Shown in pieces: positions 25,801-32,829 of a DNA stretch of 64,000 nt (its first letter is position 1; every line of letters begins with the position of its first letter). The position numbers and the translations under genes are program-made. Source of the DNA: JBOHRE01 sp050732635 (GTDB lineage: Bacteria; Gemmatimonadota; Gemmatimonadetes; Longimicrobiales; RSA9); assembly GCA_050732635.1 (NCBI GenBank), contig JBOHRE010000003.1, forward strand, positions 11,246 to 75,245, written 5' to 3'. The notes beneath the pieces were generated by a model, which saw nothing but the letters and a program-made list of their open reading frames with translations, was not told the origin of the DNA and ran no database searches.

Positions 25801-25825
25801 CGGCACGAGGATCCTGTTCCGATGA
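22811..25825 (+). CDS. TonB-dependent outer-membrane receptor with N-terminal carboxypeptidase-like domain
   Basis: This protein has 1004 residues from ATG 22811. A signal peptide ends near GSFAGETLAQS. Residues ~45-130 form a carboxypeptidase-regulatory-like beta-sandwich (GRVEARELDSGLRYEA, LPPGRYEIFVERLGY). A plug-like region follows (GDGAIQGLPARSSTTVVDGQ, GVYVDPVDVEYGRGATG), then a long barrel with alternating aromatic/polar strands, ending in RIGTRILFR, a C-terminal barrel-insertion signal with terminal aromatic plus Arg. It should take up a ligand across the outer membrane using TonB. Its stop overlaps the ATG of the lipoprotein gene, so receptor and lipoprotein are probably partners. 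The ligand is unknown. Confidence 0.85.
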   Translation: MKSNDSMVSSRRAMRRLRGAVRLWAVIGLVSGSFAGETLAQSVTKAGLSVRVESAQGEELAGGRVEARELDSGLRYEASARGGGTYSLDALPPGRYEIFVERLGYRPALLRVVGARAGGVTHALVRLAPTEPPVTGVDTVIFAATSAAIVPGPGTWVGRRLIEGLPWPRRTAAALRLPSTIAGDGAIQGLPARSSTTVVDGQTFPAVRHPWAAADPLGRTGPFNLLALGGAGVYVDPVDVEYGRGATGFLTLFTAPAEAGAGVAFVSGAAGGMISELGAPAGAPNGSWVDAGARITGQMLGDSARLAVAVEGGRYETVFVPAAAELVAPFTQVAADSFGISLDETFSPRLIEAQRISAFGRLDWVVSSSSELSVGFGAAVAPEASFRLPGRHAQEALATTDGNDLFGTIALTSRIRERWTSELRIAGSRSTRSFTDGGTEGAPRTLLAGADVAIGIPAEIPGRFGSTGAQLRETVHYNADRHRLKGGVELGLRHLENEFSGSTAAGYVFGDAAAFAGLAGLLELPSVAWPSASFSITSLGAFVQDTWSAAPGLDLTLGFRYDQDRLPHDEIGHDAEWFRLSGMAADSAPAEIAALSPRVGFTWSAGGQSGWVVHGSAGRYADPFDPAALVEAVVLSAPGGVQREVGTLSAWSERPAVSGPVTERHALLAPEFRSPQSARASLGLVRSIGASTAIRLVGAYRETDFLPRRVDLNLQSSPAALDQHGRILYGEPLKLGAMLAATVGSNRRFPDYDVVWALNADGSSTYRGITIGAEHEGPLSVGIEYTYSETTDDWVDAGLSPGPQSPPLIAQGLDDWDSGVSDFDVRHRAAATALLSFPTSVGDLGVAGLYTYRSGLPFTPIVAAGVDANLDGIAGNEPAFVDAQVDGIQELSGQWDCLRLSSGAFVERNACRTPAAHALHLRGSVGLRGTSLRGELFVELINALASVSDGPVNPSLYRIDPTAALAEADGELQIPLITNPAFGEPLLGQGEPRILRIGTRILFR

Positions 25826-26850
25826 AGCACCGCTACTGCGTAGTCTCGAGTCTGCTGATCGCGGCCGGAACAGCGGCTGCATGCGCTGACTCCGAGCCCG
25901 GAGTCCTCTCACTCGACGCGACCGGAAGCGTCGCCGGCGTGGTCTACATCGACCGCGACGGCAACGGTGAGCTGGACTCGACCGATGGGCCGGTCGAAGG
26001 CGTCACCGTCATGCTGATCCCGCACGCGCGTGACGTCGCGGCCGCGCACGCAGCCAGTCTCGAGACCGGCGTCTTCACCCTCGGCCCCGTGCCCGTGGGC
26101 CGCTATGACCTGGCGGTCGACGATGCATCCATTCCCGACAGTCTCCGCCTCGCGCGGATCGACAGCATGTCCGTGACCGTGCTGCCCGCCGACACTGCAC
26201 TGACCTTCGTTCAGCTCGGCTATCCTCACATGAGCATCGCCGAGGCCCGGCAGGCAGCAGTCGGCCAGCGCGTCTTCATCGAGGGCGTCGCCCTCAACGC
26301 GTGGAGCACGTTCGCCGATTCGACCGTGCACGTCAGAGACACCGCCGGCGCGATCCGGGCCGTGCGCGTCGAGCCCTGGAACGTGACGGCCGGTGACAGT
26401 GTCCGCGTGCTCGGCACGCGCTCGATCCAGACGGGCCAGCCCGTGCTCCAGCTCGCCCGCCTCTTCGACCTCGGACCCGTGCTCGATGCCCCCGCGCCCG
26501 ACACCATGAGCACCACCGAGGCCGCCAGCGCGCTCGGCGGTACGGCCGATGCCGACCTCGTCACCGTGGTTGCGGCATTGGTGACCGACACCACTCGGAC
26601 AGCGGATGGCGAACCCCGCATCATTGTCGATGATGGATCAGGCCCCCTAGCAATCGTGCTCGACCAGCACATCCGCTTCACCTCGCCGCTGTTCCCCACC
26701 GGCGATCCGCTGCTGTACAAGATCACCGCCACGGGACTGCTCGTGCCGGTTCGCGAGGGTGAATGGGCATTGAAGCCCCGCTCGAACCAGGAGGTCATTC
26801 TGATCCCGCCGGACGATCCGGCGGGCAGCGGTCAGCCCCACTCGCCTTGA
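25822..26850 (+). CDS. Putative lipoprotein with SdrD B-like and OB-like domains
   Basis: This protein has 342 residues. The N-terminus SLLIAAGTAAACADSEPG resembles a lipobox ending in Cys21, so outer-membrane or periplasmic anchoring is likely. Residues ~35-120 resemble a prealbumin-like/SdrD-B domain (GSVAGVVYIDRDGNGELD, then GPVPVGRYDLAVDD). The second half has repeated beta-rich blocks (GQRVFIEGVALNAW, VHVRDTAGAIRAVRV, GDSVRVLGTRSIQTGQPVLQ, PRIIVDDGSGPLAIVLD), like the OB-fold units of DUF5689-type surface proteins. The ATG overlaps the receptor stop, implying a surface-exposed accessory to that receptor. I do not recognise a specific family. Confidence 0.75.
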   Translation: MKHRYCVVSSLLIAAGTAAACADSEPGVLSLDATGSVAGVVYIDRDGNGELDSTDGPVEGVTVMLIPHARDVAAAHAASLETGVFTLGPVPVGRYDLAVDDASIPDSLRLARIDSMSVTVLPADTALTFVQLGYPHMSIAEARQAAVGQRVFIEGVALNAWSTFADSTVHVRDTAGAIRAVRVEPWNVTAGDSVRVLGTRSIQTGQPVLQLARLFDLGPVLDAPAPDTMSTTEAASALGGTADADLVTVVAALVTDTTRTADGEPRIIVDDGSGPLAIVLDQHIRFTSPLFPTGDPLLYKITATGLLVPVREGEWALKPRSNQEVILIPPDDPAGSGQPHSP

Positions 26851-26960
26851 CACGGGCGGCGGCGGCCGGTAAACATTCGAGGTTGGCCAGCCACCTTGGT
26901 GGTCACCTGCCGGCGGCTCCGCCGCCAGCTGACGGATCACCCCAGTTACCGGAGGACCGC

Positions 26961-27197
26961 TTGGAGAGCTCAGTGCTACCGGGATTACTAGGACCCGAGG
27001 ATGACATCACCGCCTTCTTCAGCCGCGCGGCGCCGAGGGCCGAGCCGCGCGCGATCGTGCCGCCCGAGACGGTAATGCAGACGGCCGCTCCGTCCCACAC
27101 GCCCGTAGTCACGCGCATGCAGACGCAGCGGCAACCGGCCGTCGATCAACGCAAGCTGCCGCCGTACCTGCGCGGCCACCCCCGCTTCCGGCAGTAG
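26961..27197 (+). CDS. Hypothetical small protein, 78 residues
   Basis: A TTG at 26961 follows GGAGG with five-base spacing and opens a 78-codon frame (alternative GTG at 26973, also after GGAG). Third codon positions are almost all G or C over its length, as expected for coding DNA here. The product is Pro/Arg-rich (EDDITAFFSRAAPR, KLPPYLRGHPRFRQ) with no membrane segment or known motif. It follows the lipoprotein gene by 110 bases and points at the PEP-CTERM gene terminator. Without homologues it remains uncertain. Confidence 0.4.
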   Translation: MESSVLPGLLGPEDDITAFFSRAAPRAEPRAIVPPETVMQTAAPSHTPVVTRMQTQRQPAVDQRKLPPYLRGHPRFRQ

Positions 27198-27230
27198 GCG
27201 CCGCAGTAGGGGCGGGGCACGCAGAAAATC

Positions 27231-27266
27231 AGAAGGGGCCGCTGGCAGACACCAGCGGCCCCTTCT
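27231..27266 (-). terminator. Intrinsic terminator of the PEP-CTERM gene
   Basis: A perfect 15-bp stem (27231-27245 paired with 27252-27266) has a six-base loop. Read on the minus strand it is followed by GATTTTC, giving a short U-run. It lies 28 bases past the stop of the PEP-CTERM gene. It could also stop plus-strand transcripts, but there is no U-run on that side. Confidence 0.8.
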
Positions 27267-27294
27267 CATTGGTCGGGATCCGGGCGGGCCGGGC

Positions 27295-28131
27295 TCAATC
27301 GAGCGCGGAATCCTCGTCCGCCTGCGAGCCATGGCGGCGGCGACGGCGCGCTGTGGCAGCTCCGAGACCCATCAGGCCGCTGCCCAGCAGCACGATCGTG
27401 ATCGGCTCGGGCACGATGCTGGGGCCGCACCCGCCGACACAGGTCTCGCCCTGGAACGAGCCGAGGTCCCCGCTGCCGGCGCCCGCCTCGGACACGGAGA
27501 CGACGCCCCACGCCAACTGGAGCTGGGAGACGTCGACCGCTCCGGCAGCCGTAAAGGCAAAGGTCACCCAGCCGGTCGCGACGCCGTTCAGGCAGGTCTC
27601 GAAGTATGCGGCCGGGTTCGCATCCGGTCCGATGCAATCCTGGATGCCGCCCTCGGCCGTCTGCGTCGCCAGCCCCCACTCGACCCCGCTACCCGACGAG
27701 TTGATACTGTTCAGGTTCTGGCGGAACGCCCAGAACGACGCCGGCGTCACCGTGGTCAGCGTGCCCTTCTGGTTTACCGTCCCGCTCTGTGCGATGGCCC
27801 CGTCCTCAGTATAGATCGTCCCCTCAGCGCCGAGCACGTTCTCGTTGCGCGTATCGCTGAGGTCAGGCGAAAGAACGCCCAGCCGTGTCAGCGTCGAACC
27901 GCCAATGCTGCCGTCCTCGAGCACGGCGTAGACGTTCTGTACGCGCAGATAGAACTGCGTCCGCGTCGTGCCGCCGGCATCCGCGTACGTCTGCACCCGC
28001 ACCTGGAAGCTGGCGCAGGTCTTCACCATGCCCGCGGAGCACTGGCCAGCGAAATCGATCCACTGCCCCTGCGCCGGCGCGGCCAGCGCGGTGGCGATCA
28101 CCAGCGCGATTCCAGCACTCCACGTTCTCAT
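27295..28131 (-). CDS. PEP-CTERM sorting-signal protein
   Basis: This exported protein has 278 residues from ATG 28131, with AGGAG seven bases upstream. A signal peptide ends at APAQGQW. The body is beta-rich with four or more Cys (CSAGMVKTCASF, DCIGPDANPAAYFETC, GETCVGGCGP). The C-terminus has the exosortase signature: VPEPITIVLLGSGLMGLGAA (VPEP, hydrophobic helix) followed by an RRRRR cluster. Exosortase should cut near PEP and release or anchor the protein at the surface, usually with exopolysaccharide. Unusually, 12 further residues ending DEDSALD follow the Arg cluster. Its own function is unknown. Confidence 0.85.
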   Translation of the reverse strand: MRTWSAGIALVIATALAAPAQGQWIDFAGQCSAGMVKTCASFQVRVQTYADAGGTTRTQFYLRVQNVYAVLEDGSIGGSTLTRLGVLSPDLSDTRNENVLGAEGTIYTEDGAIAQSGTVNQKGTLTTVTPASFWAFRQNLNSINSSGSGVEWGLATQTAEGGIQDCIGPDANPAAYFETCLNGVATGWVTFAFTAAGAVDVSQLQLAWGVVSVSEAGAGSGDLGSFQGETCVGGCGPSIVPEPITIVLLGSGLMGLGAATARRRRRHGSQADEDSALD

Positions 28132-28457
28132 ACCTGGCTCCTGGCCAACCATCATGAATGCGCCCCGGCCGTCGCAGTCCTCACGACAGAGTGGCCGGGG
28201 CTCTCAGTGAACCGGATTGCCGCTACTCCCGACTGCAGCAATCGCGCCGACCTACGCACGCGCCCGCGAGGTCGGAATAACTCTTTGTTCGGCAGCAACT
28301 TAGCAGGATCGAGGCCGGCCTCTGCTGACGCCGCCGCGTGTGGCCGAGCCACAGCAGTGGCGCGGCGACCTGGATATTCGGCGCAACACTGGCTGGCTGG
28401 CGCGTACGGAACTTGCGCCCGGCCGTCGCGTCCCCCCCCCCGAATCGCGGAGCGCTC
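28132..28457. other. Divergent intergenic region, PEP-CTERM / epimerase
   Basis: This 326-base spacer holds the promoters of two divergent genes. It is less GC-rich around 28270-28310 (AATAACTCTTTGTTCGG). It contains a run of ten C bases at about 28432-28441, a possible slippage site just before the epimerase ribosome site. No confident promoter elements were identified. Confidence 0.4.
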
Positions 28458-29447
28458 TTGCGATACGTCGTCACTGGCGGCGCCGGCTTCATCGGCTCGC
28501 ACCTGGTCGAGCAGCTGGTCGAGCGCGGCCCCGAGGTGGTCGTGCTGGACGATTTCTCGACTGGGCGACGCGAGAACCTGGAACCGTTCCGCAGCGCGAT
28601 CACATTGGTCGAAGGGAGTGTGACCGATCCCGCAGCGTGCGCCCGAGCGCTGCGCGGCGCCGACTACGTCCTGCACGAGGCAGCAATCCCGTCCGTGCCG
28701 CGCTCGCTGGAGGACCCGCGCGGTACGCATGCGGCCAACGTCGATGGTACGCTGACGCTGCTGCTGGCAGCCAGAGAGGCGGGCGTGCGCCGCGTCGTGT
28801 ATGCCGCCTCATCATCGGCGTACGGCAATACCGAGGAGCTGCCGAAACACGAGCGCATGATGCCCAAACCGCTCTCTCCCTACGCGGTGCAAAAGCTGGC
28901 CGGCGAGCACTACTGCCGCGCCTTTGCCGCCAGCTTCGGCCTGCCGACCGTCGCGCTCCGCTACTTCAACATATTCGGACCTCGTCAGGATCCCGCGTCC
29001 GAGTATGCGGCCGTGATTCCCCGCTTCATCACCGCCGCCCGCGCTGGAGTCCAGCCGACGATCTTCGGGGATGGCGAGCAGACCCGCGACTTCACGTATG
29101 TCGCCAATGCCGTGCACGCGAACCTGCTCGCCTGCGCAGCGCCGGCCGCGCAGGTGAACGGGCAGGTCTTCAATGTCGGTTGCGGGCAGCGGATCAGTCT
29201 GAACCGCCTGTGGGCAGAGATCGCAGCCATCACCGGCTGCGCGCTCACGCCACGCTACACGAATCCGCGGCCCGGCGACGTCCGCGACTCGCTGGCCTCT
29301 CTCGACGCCGCGCACGCGGCGCTCGGCTACCAGCCGGTCGTCGGGCTCGCGGCCGGATTGCGGCGGACCGTCGACTTCTTCGCTGCCGAAACGCCTGGCG
29401 GAGCCGCGCCCGGCCCGGCCCCTGCCGCAGCACCCCGACAGCCATAA
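28458..29447 (+). CDS. NAD-dependent nucleotide-sugar epimerase (SDR, UDP-sugar 4-epimerase type)
   Basis: This protein has 329 residues starting at TTG 28458, with GGAG five bases upstream. The extended-SDR NAD motif is VVTGGAGFIGSHLVEQL. Catalytic residues appear as AASSSAYGN and PYAVQKLAGEHY (YxxxK). Later blocks RYFNIFGPRQDP and FTYVANAVHANLLA match WbpP/Gne-like UDP-N-acetylglucosamine 4-epimerases. It would supply an epimerised sugar nucleotide for the glycan made by the nearby transferases. The C-terminus is an Ala/Pro-rich tail. No ATG is available near the conserved start, which supports the TTG. Confidence 0.86.
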   Translation: MRYVVTGGAGFIGSHLVEQLVERGPEVVVLDDFSTGRRENLEPFRSAITLVEGSVTDPAACARALRGADYVLHEAAIPSVPRSLEDPRGTHAANVDGTLTLLLAAREAGVRRVVYAASSSAYGNTEELPKHERMMPKPLSPYAVQKLAGEHYCRAFAASFGLPTVALRYFNIFGPRQDPASEYAAVIPRFITAARAGVQPTIFGDGEQTRDFTYVANAVHANLLACAAPAAQVNGQVFNVGCGQRISLNRLWAEIAAITGCALTPRYTNPRPGDVRDSLASLDAAHAALGYQPVVGLAAGLRRTVDFFAAETPGGAAPGPAPAAAPRQP

Positions 29448-29673
29448 TGCTGCGCCTCACCGGCACTTTGTTGGTCGCCTGCGACAGCGGGCCGACCCCG
29501 AAGGGCCTCAGGCCGGGCTTCTAACTACAATGTCCCCAAGCACTTACTCGACCACCCGCAGGGCCGTTGCAGCGGTGTGATTCGTGCAATCCACGGGATC
29601 GGTACACGTGATCCGATACGCGCAACAAGCGGTTCAAGAGTGGCCGTCGTTACACCCTCCCTTACGGCCACTC

Positions 29674-29704
29674 CGAGCGGGCCCGGCACTGTCGGGCCCG
29701 CTCG
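29674..29704 (+). terminator. GC-rich hairpin, possible terminator
   Basis: A perfect 12-bp stem (CGAGCGGGCCCG at 29674-29685 with its complement at 29693-29704) encloses a seven-base loop. No U-run follows on either strand, so it may be a Rho-type or structural element rather than a standard intrinsic terminator. It sits about 230 bases past the epimerase stop. Confidence 0.45.
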
Positions 29705-29790
29705 TCACTCGCAGGGCCGTGTGGAAAAACGGCCCGGGCGAGACCCGCGCCGAGCGGATCTGTAAGCGATCCAATGAACCGGAGGCGACG

Positions 29791-29853
29791 ATGTCGAGGA
29801 AGGGCCGGGGCCGGTGTGTGCGCGCATCTTGCGGCTTGATCCGAAGCCCGTGA
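29791..29853 (+). CDS. Possible 20-residue leader peptide
   Basis: ATG 29791 has GGAGG with six-base spacing, the best ribosome site in this stretch. The 20-codon product (MSRKGRGRCVRASCGLIRSP) is basic. Its TGA forms TGATG with ATG 29853, which is in frame with the response regulator and would add 29 residues to it. This could be a coupled leader or chance. Confidence 0.3.
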   Translation: MSRKGRGRCVRASCGLIRSP

Positions 29854-29939
29854 TGATGCCGCTTTCAGCTCTGCCCGCGGGGGCAGGAATCGGGTCGCGC
29901 AGTCAGGCTGCTGGCGCACCACGAATCGCAGTGGGGGCC

Positions 29940-30314
29940 ATGGCGTCTCGAACGATTCTGATCGTCGACGACAACCCGGGAAACCGTTCGGTTTTCAGCC
30001 GTGCACTGCTGCAGTACGGCTATCGCGTGCTGGAGGCGGAGAACGGCGCGGAAGCGATCCGGCTGGCGAGCGAGCACCTGCCGGACCTGATCCTGATGGA
30101 TCTGGAGATGCCGGTCATGAACGGGTGGGACGCGGCGGAGCTGTTGAAGCGGGACCCGCGCACGCGCGACATCCGTATCATCGCGATTTCCGTGCATGAC
30201 GTCTTCGAGCACGAAGCAGTTCACTTCGCGTCGTTTCTGTCGAAGCCGATATCGCCGAGCCTGCTGCTAGCCGAGGTGCAGCGGCTGGTGCCCGACGAAA
30301 CCAGCTCATCGTGA
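29940..30314 (+). CDS. Stand-alone response-regulator receiver protein
   Basis: This protein has 124 residues from ATG 29940, which follows a GGGGG ribosome site. It is only a receiver domain: ILIVDDNPGNR (acidic pocket), LILMDLEMPVMNGW (phospho-acceptor Asp), AISVHD (switch Ser) and FLSKPISP (conserved Lys). There is no output domain, so it probably acts as a CheY/DivK-like phospho-shuttle. Its stop overlaps the GTG of the next receiver gene. The cognate kinase may be the hybrid kinase at 36107-37984, but nothing in the sequence proves it. Confidence 0.88.
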   Translation: MASRTILIVDDNPGNRSVFSRALLQYGYRVLEAENGAEAIRLASEHLPDLILMDLEMPVMNGWDAAELLKRDPRTRDIRIIAISVHDVFEHEAVHFASFLSKPISPSLLLAEVQRLVPDETSSS

Positions 30315-30745
30315 TCTCCGAGACAGTGAGGTTCGGGCCCGCACGCACGATTCTCGTTGCCGACGACGACGTCGAAGAGCGGCGGGCGTTCGAGGCTCTC
30401 CTGCGGGGTGCCGGTTTCGCTGTGCTGCTGGCGGCTGACGGTCTCGCTGCGCTGCGCACCGCAAAGCTCACCCAGCCCGATCTGATCTTGATGGATCTGC
30501 GGCTGCCAGGGATCGATGGCTGGGAGGCGGCAGCACGGTTGAAGGCTGATCCGTCCACGCGCGAGATCCGGGTCGTCGCCATCTCCGGATTCGATGTCTT
30601 CAGCGGCCCGACCGATGCCTTCGCGGGGTTCGTCTCGAAGCCCGTCCCGCCCGGGCTGCTGCTGACGGTCATCGAGCGGCTGCTGCCGCAGCGCGGGTCG
30701 GCTGCATCAGCCGCGGCGGGACCGCCGTTTCTGGCGAGGTCCTGA
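30311..30745 (+). CDS. Stand-alone response-regulator receiver protein
   Basis: This protein has 144 residues starting at GTG 30311 (GTGA overlap). The receiver motifs are ILVADDDVEERR, LILMDLRLPGIDGW (acceptor Asp), AISGFDVFS and FVSKPVPPG (Lys). It ends in an Ala-rich tail. It is similar to the preceding protein throughout and is probably its duplicate. The pair may accept phosphate from one kinase with different kinetics, or one may act as a sink. Confidence 0.88.
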   Translation: MISETVRFGPARTILVADDDVEERRAFEALLRGAGFAVLLAADGLAALRTAKLTQPDLILMDLRLPGIDGWEAAARLKADPSTREIRVVAISGFDVFSGPTDAFAGFVSKPVPPGLLLTVIERLLPQRGSAASAAAGPPFLARS

Positions 30746-30750
30746 GCCGC

Positions 30751-31914
30751 TCAGCCGCGCTCGGCGACCTGGCTCACATCCTTGTCGCCACGCCCGCTCA
30801 GGCACACGACCACCGGCCCCGCAGCGCGCCAGCGTGCGCCTTCACGCAGGAGATAGGCGATGGCGTGCGCGCTTTCCAGCGCCGGGATGATGCCTTCCAG
30901 CCGCGCCAGCCGCTCGAACGCGGCCAGCGCCTCGTCGTCGGTCGCGCTCGCGTACTCGGCTCGGCCGCTGTCGTGCAGCCAGGCGTGCTCCGGGCCGACG
31001 CCGGGATAATCGAGGCCGGCGGAGATCGAGTGCGCCGGCGTGACCTGGCCGCGCTGATCCTGGAGCAGATAACTCAACGACCCGTGCAGCACGCCGGGGC
31101 GGCCGGCGGCGAGCGACGCCGCGTGCCGGCCGCTCTCGAGCCCCGCGCCCGCGGCCTCGACGCCGATCAGCTCGACGTCGGCCGCCTCGACGAACGCGTG
31201 GAAGATGCCGATCGCGTTCGAGCCGCCGCCGACGCAGGCGATCACGGCCGCCGGCAGGCACGACTCGACGCGCATGAGCTGCTCGCGCGTCTCGCGGCCG
31301 ATCACCGCCTGGAAGTCGCGCACGATCGTCGGGTACGGATCCGGCCCCACGACCGAGCCGATGATGTAATGCGTGTCGCCGACGTTCGTGACCCAGTCGC
31401 GAATCGCCTCGTTGGTCGCATCCTTCAGCGTGCGCGTTCCGCTGTCCACGGTCACGACGTCGGCGCCGAGCAGCCCCATGCGGTACACGTTGAGCGCCTG
31501 ACGACGCATGTCCTCGGCGCCCATGTAGATCACGCAGTCGAGGCCGAAGAGCGCGCACACCGTTGCCGTTGCGACGCCGTGCTGGCCGGCGCCGGTCTCC
31601 GCGATGATGCGCCGCTTGCCCATGCGCCGCGCGAGCAGCACCTGGCCGAGCGTATTGTTGATCTTGTGCGCGCCCGTGTGGTTGAGGTCTTCGCGCTTCA
31701 GGTAGACCCGGCTGCCGCCGGCCGCAGCACCCAGCCGATCCGCACGGTACAGCGGCGTCGGCCGGCCCACGTAGTCGCACAACAAGGTGTCCAGCTCCGC
31801 GCTGAACGACGCGTCCGCGCGAACCGACTCGTACGCGGCCGCCAGCTCGTCCAGCGCCGCGATCAGCGTCTCCGGTACGTAGCGGCCGCCGTACTGGCCA
31901 TAGCGCCCGCTCAT
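30751..31914 (-). CDS. trpB: Tryptophan synthase beta subunit
   Basis: This protein has 387 residues from ATG 31914 (MSGRYGQYGGRYVPETL). It makes L-tryptophan from indole and serine with PLP. Motifs: LKREDLNHTGAHKINN (PLP Lys84), ETGAGQHGVATA, CVGGGSNAIG (phosphate site) and GRGDKDV. Length and motifs match canonical TrpB1. It is the last trp gene here, and its stop lies six bases from the convergent receiver gene. No trpA follows, although alpha and beta subunits normally form a complex and are usually adjacent. The open frame extends to 32028, but that extension reads into repeat DNA. Confidence 0.95.
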   Translation of the reverse strand: MSGRYGQYGGRYVPETLIAALDELAAAYESVRADASFSAELDTLLCDYVGRPTPLYRADRLGAAAGGSRVYLKREDLNHTGAHKINNTLGQVLLARRMGKRRIIAETGAGQHGVATATVCALFGLDCVIYMGAEDMRRQALNVYRMGLLGADVVTVDSGTRTLKDATNEAIRDWVTNVGDTHYIIGSVVGPDPYPTIVRDFQAVIGRETREQLMRVESCLPAAVIACVGGGSNAIGIFHAFVEAADVELIGVEAAGAGLESGRHAASLAAGRPGVLHGSLSYLLQDQRGQVTPAHSISAGLDYPGVGPEHAWLHDSGRAEYASATDDEALAAFERLARLEGIIPALESAHAIAYLLREGARWRAAGPVVVCLSGRGDKDVSQVAERG

Positions 31915-31939
31915 GATGGTAGAGGGCGCAGAGAAGCAA

Positions 31940-32135
31940 GCAAGATGATCATCGGGTTCATGATAACCGCGGAGAGCGCCGGGAACGCAGAGGGTTGAGC
32001 GGAATATTTGCCAGGCCCACGGCGCCAATCAAATTTTGAATGTTTTGTTTGGCGTATTCAGCGTGCTGCTGCGGGAACAGGTTCTCGGCGTGCGCTGCGG
32101 TCTCGGCGGTGATCAGGGGCGGCGCTCCACGTGCT
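31940..32135. repeat. Copies of a dispersed ACCGCGGAG / CACCGCCGAG-type repeat between trpF and trpB
   Basis: Around 31967-31994 the plus strand reads ACCGCGGAGAGCGCCGGGAACGCAGAG in two overlapping pieces (ACCGCGGAGAGCGCCGGG, GAACGCAGAG). On the minus strand around 32090-32125 a related copy reads CACCGCCGAGACCGCAGC and CGCACGCCGAGAA. The same motif family occurs at 35719-35880. The second copy abuts the trpF stop and may have supplied its last codons (GTAERAEHVERRP). Confidence 0.6.
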
Positions 32136-32829
32136 CGGCGCGCTCGGCGGTTCCGCCGGCAGCGCGGGCGGCCGCGATGAAGGCCCGGACACGGTCGCCG
32201 GATTTCTCGCCCACCACGCGCTCGACGCCGGAGCTGACATCGACGACCGCGGGACGGAGCAGCCCGATCGCCACGGCGACGTTTTCGGGCGTGAGCCCGC
32301 CGGCGACGACGATGGTGGGGGACGACGGCAGCCGTGCGAGCTCGTGCGCCACGCCAACCCAATCGAAGCGCACGCCCGAGCTGCCACGCTCGGCCGCGCC
32401 CTCCAGCAGCAGCGCGTCCGCTCGGGCGTAACGGGCCGCTGCTTCGGCCAGCTCGGCGCTCGACCGCAGCCGCACGGCCTTCCATACGCGAAACCGGCCG
32501 CCCGCGCGCAGCTGCTCGACTCGCTCCGCCGGCTCATCGCCATGGAGCTGGAGCACGTCCAACCGCAGCGTCTCGGCCGCGTGCAGCATGTCATCCGGCT
32601 GCGCGTCGACGAACACGCCCACGCGTCGCACGGTCGCACCAGCGAGCGCCGCGAAGGTGATCGCCGCCTGCTCGAGTGTTTGCGCGCGCGGTCCCCTCGG
32701 CGAGAGCACGATGCCGACGTAATCGGCGCCCGCCGCTGCCGCGACGAGCGCGTCCTGCGCGCGGCATACGCCGCAGATCTTGACGGCCGGCCGTGATCGC
32801 ACGGGCGACGTCGTCGCTGCCGGCCTCAT
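32113..32829 (-). CDS. trpF: Phosphoribosylanthranilate isomerase
   Basis: This protein has 238 residues from ATG 32829 (ATGA overlap with trpC). It performs the Amadori rearrangement of N-(5-phosphoribosyl)-anthranilate. Family motifs: VKICGVCRAQDALVA (catalytic Cys), ADYVGIVLSPRGPR, LDVLQLHGDE, VAGGLTPENV, VVDVSSGVERVVGEKS (catalytic Asp and phosphate loop). It is about 30 residues longer than usual, with a short N-terminal stretch before VKICG and a C-terminal tail that looks derived from the dispersed repeat. It lies between trpC and trpB in a minus-strand unit. Confidence 0.93.
   Translation of the reverse strand: MRPAATTSPVRSRPAVKICGVCRAQDALVAAAAGADYVGIVLSPRGPRAQTLEQAAITFAALAGATVRRVGVFVDAQPDDMLHAAETLRLDVLQLHGDEPAERVEQLRAGGRFRVWKAVRLRSSAELAEAAARYARADALLLEGAAERGSSGVRFDWVGVAHELARLPSSPTIVVAGGLTPENVAVAIGLLRPAVVDVSSGVERVVGEKSGDRVRAFIAAARAAGGTAERAEHVERRP

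Larger units (their letters stand above)
29448..29939. other. Intergenic region with hairpin and leader ORF
   Basis: About 490 bases precede the response-regulator pair. They contain a 25-codon frame coupled to the epimerase stop (TAATG, 29449-29523, probably not real), a strong hairpin (29674-29704) and a 20-codon frame with a good ribosome site (29791-29853). No larger gene is supported. Confidence 0.4.

Noticed and set aside
29449..29523. 25-codon frame with a LVAC lipobox coupled to the epimerase stop
   Set aside because: The segment before the Cys is too short for a signal peptide and the frame is tiny; likely a chance or remnant.
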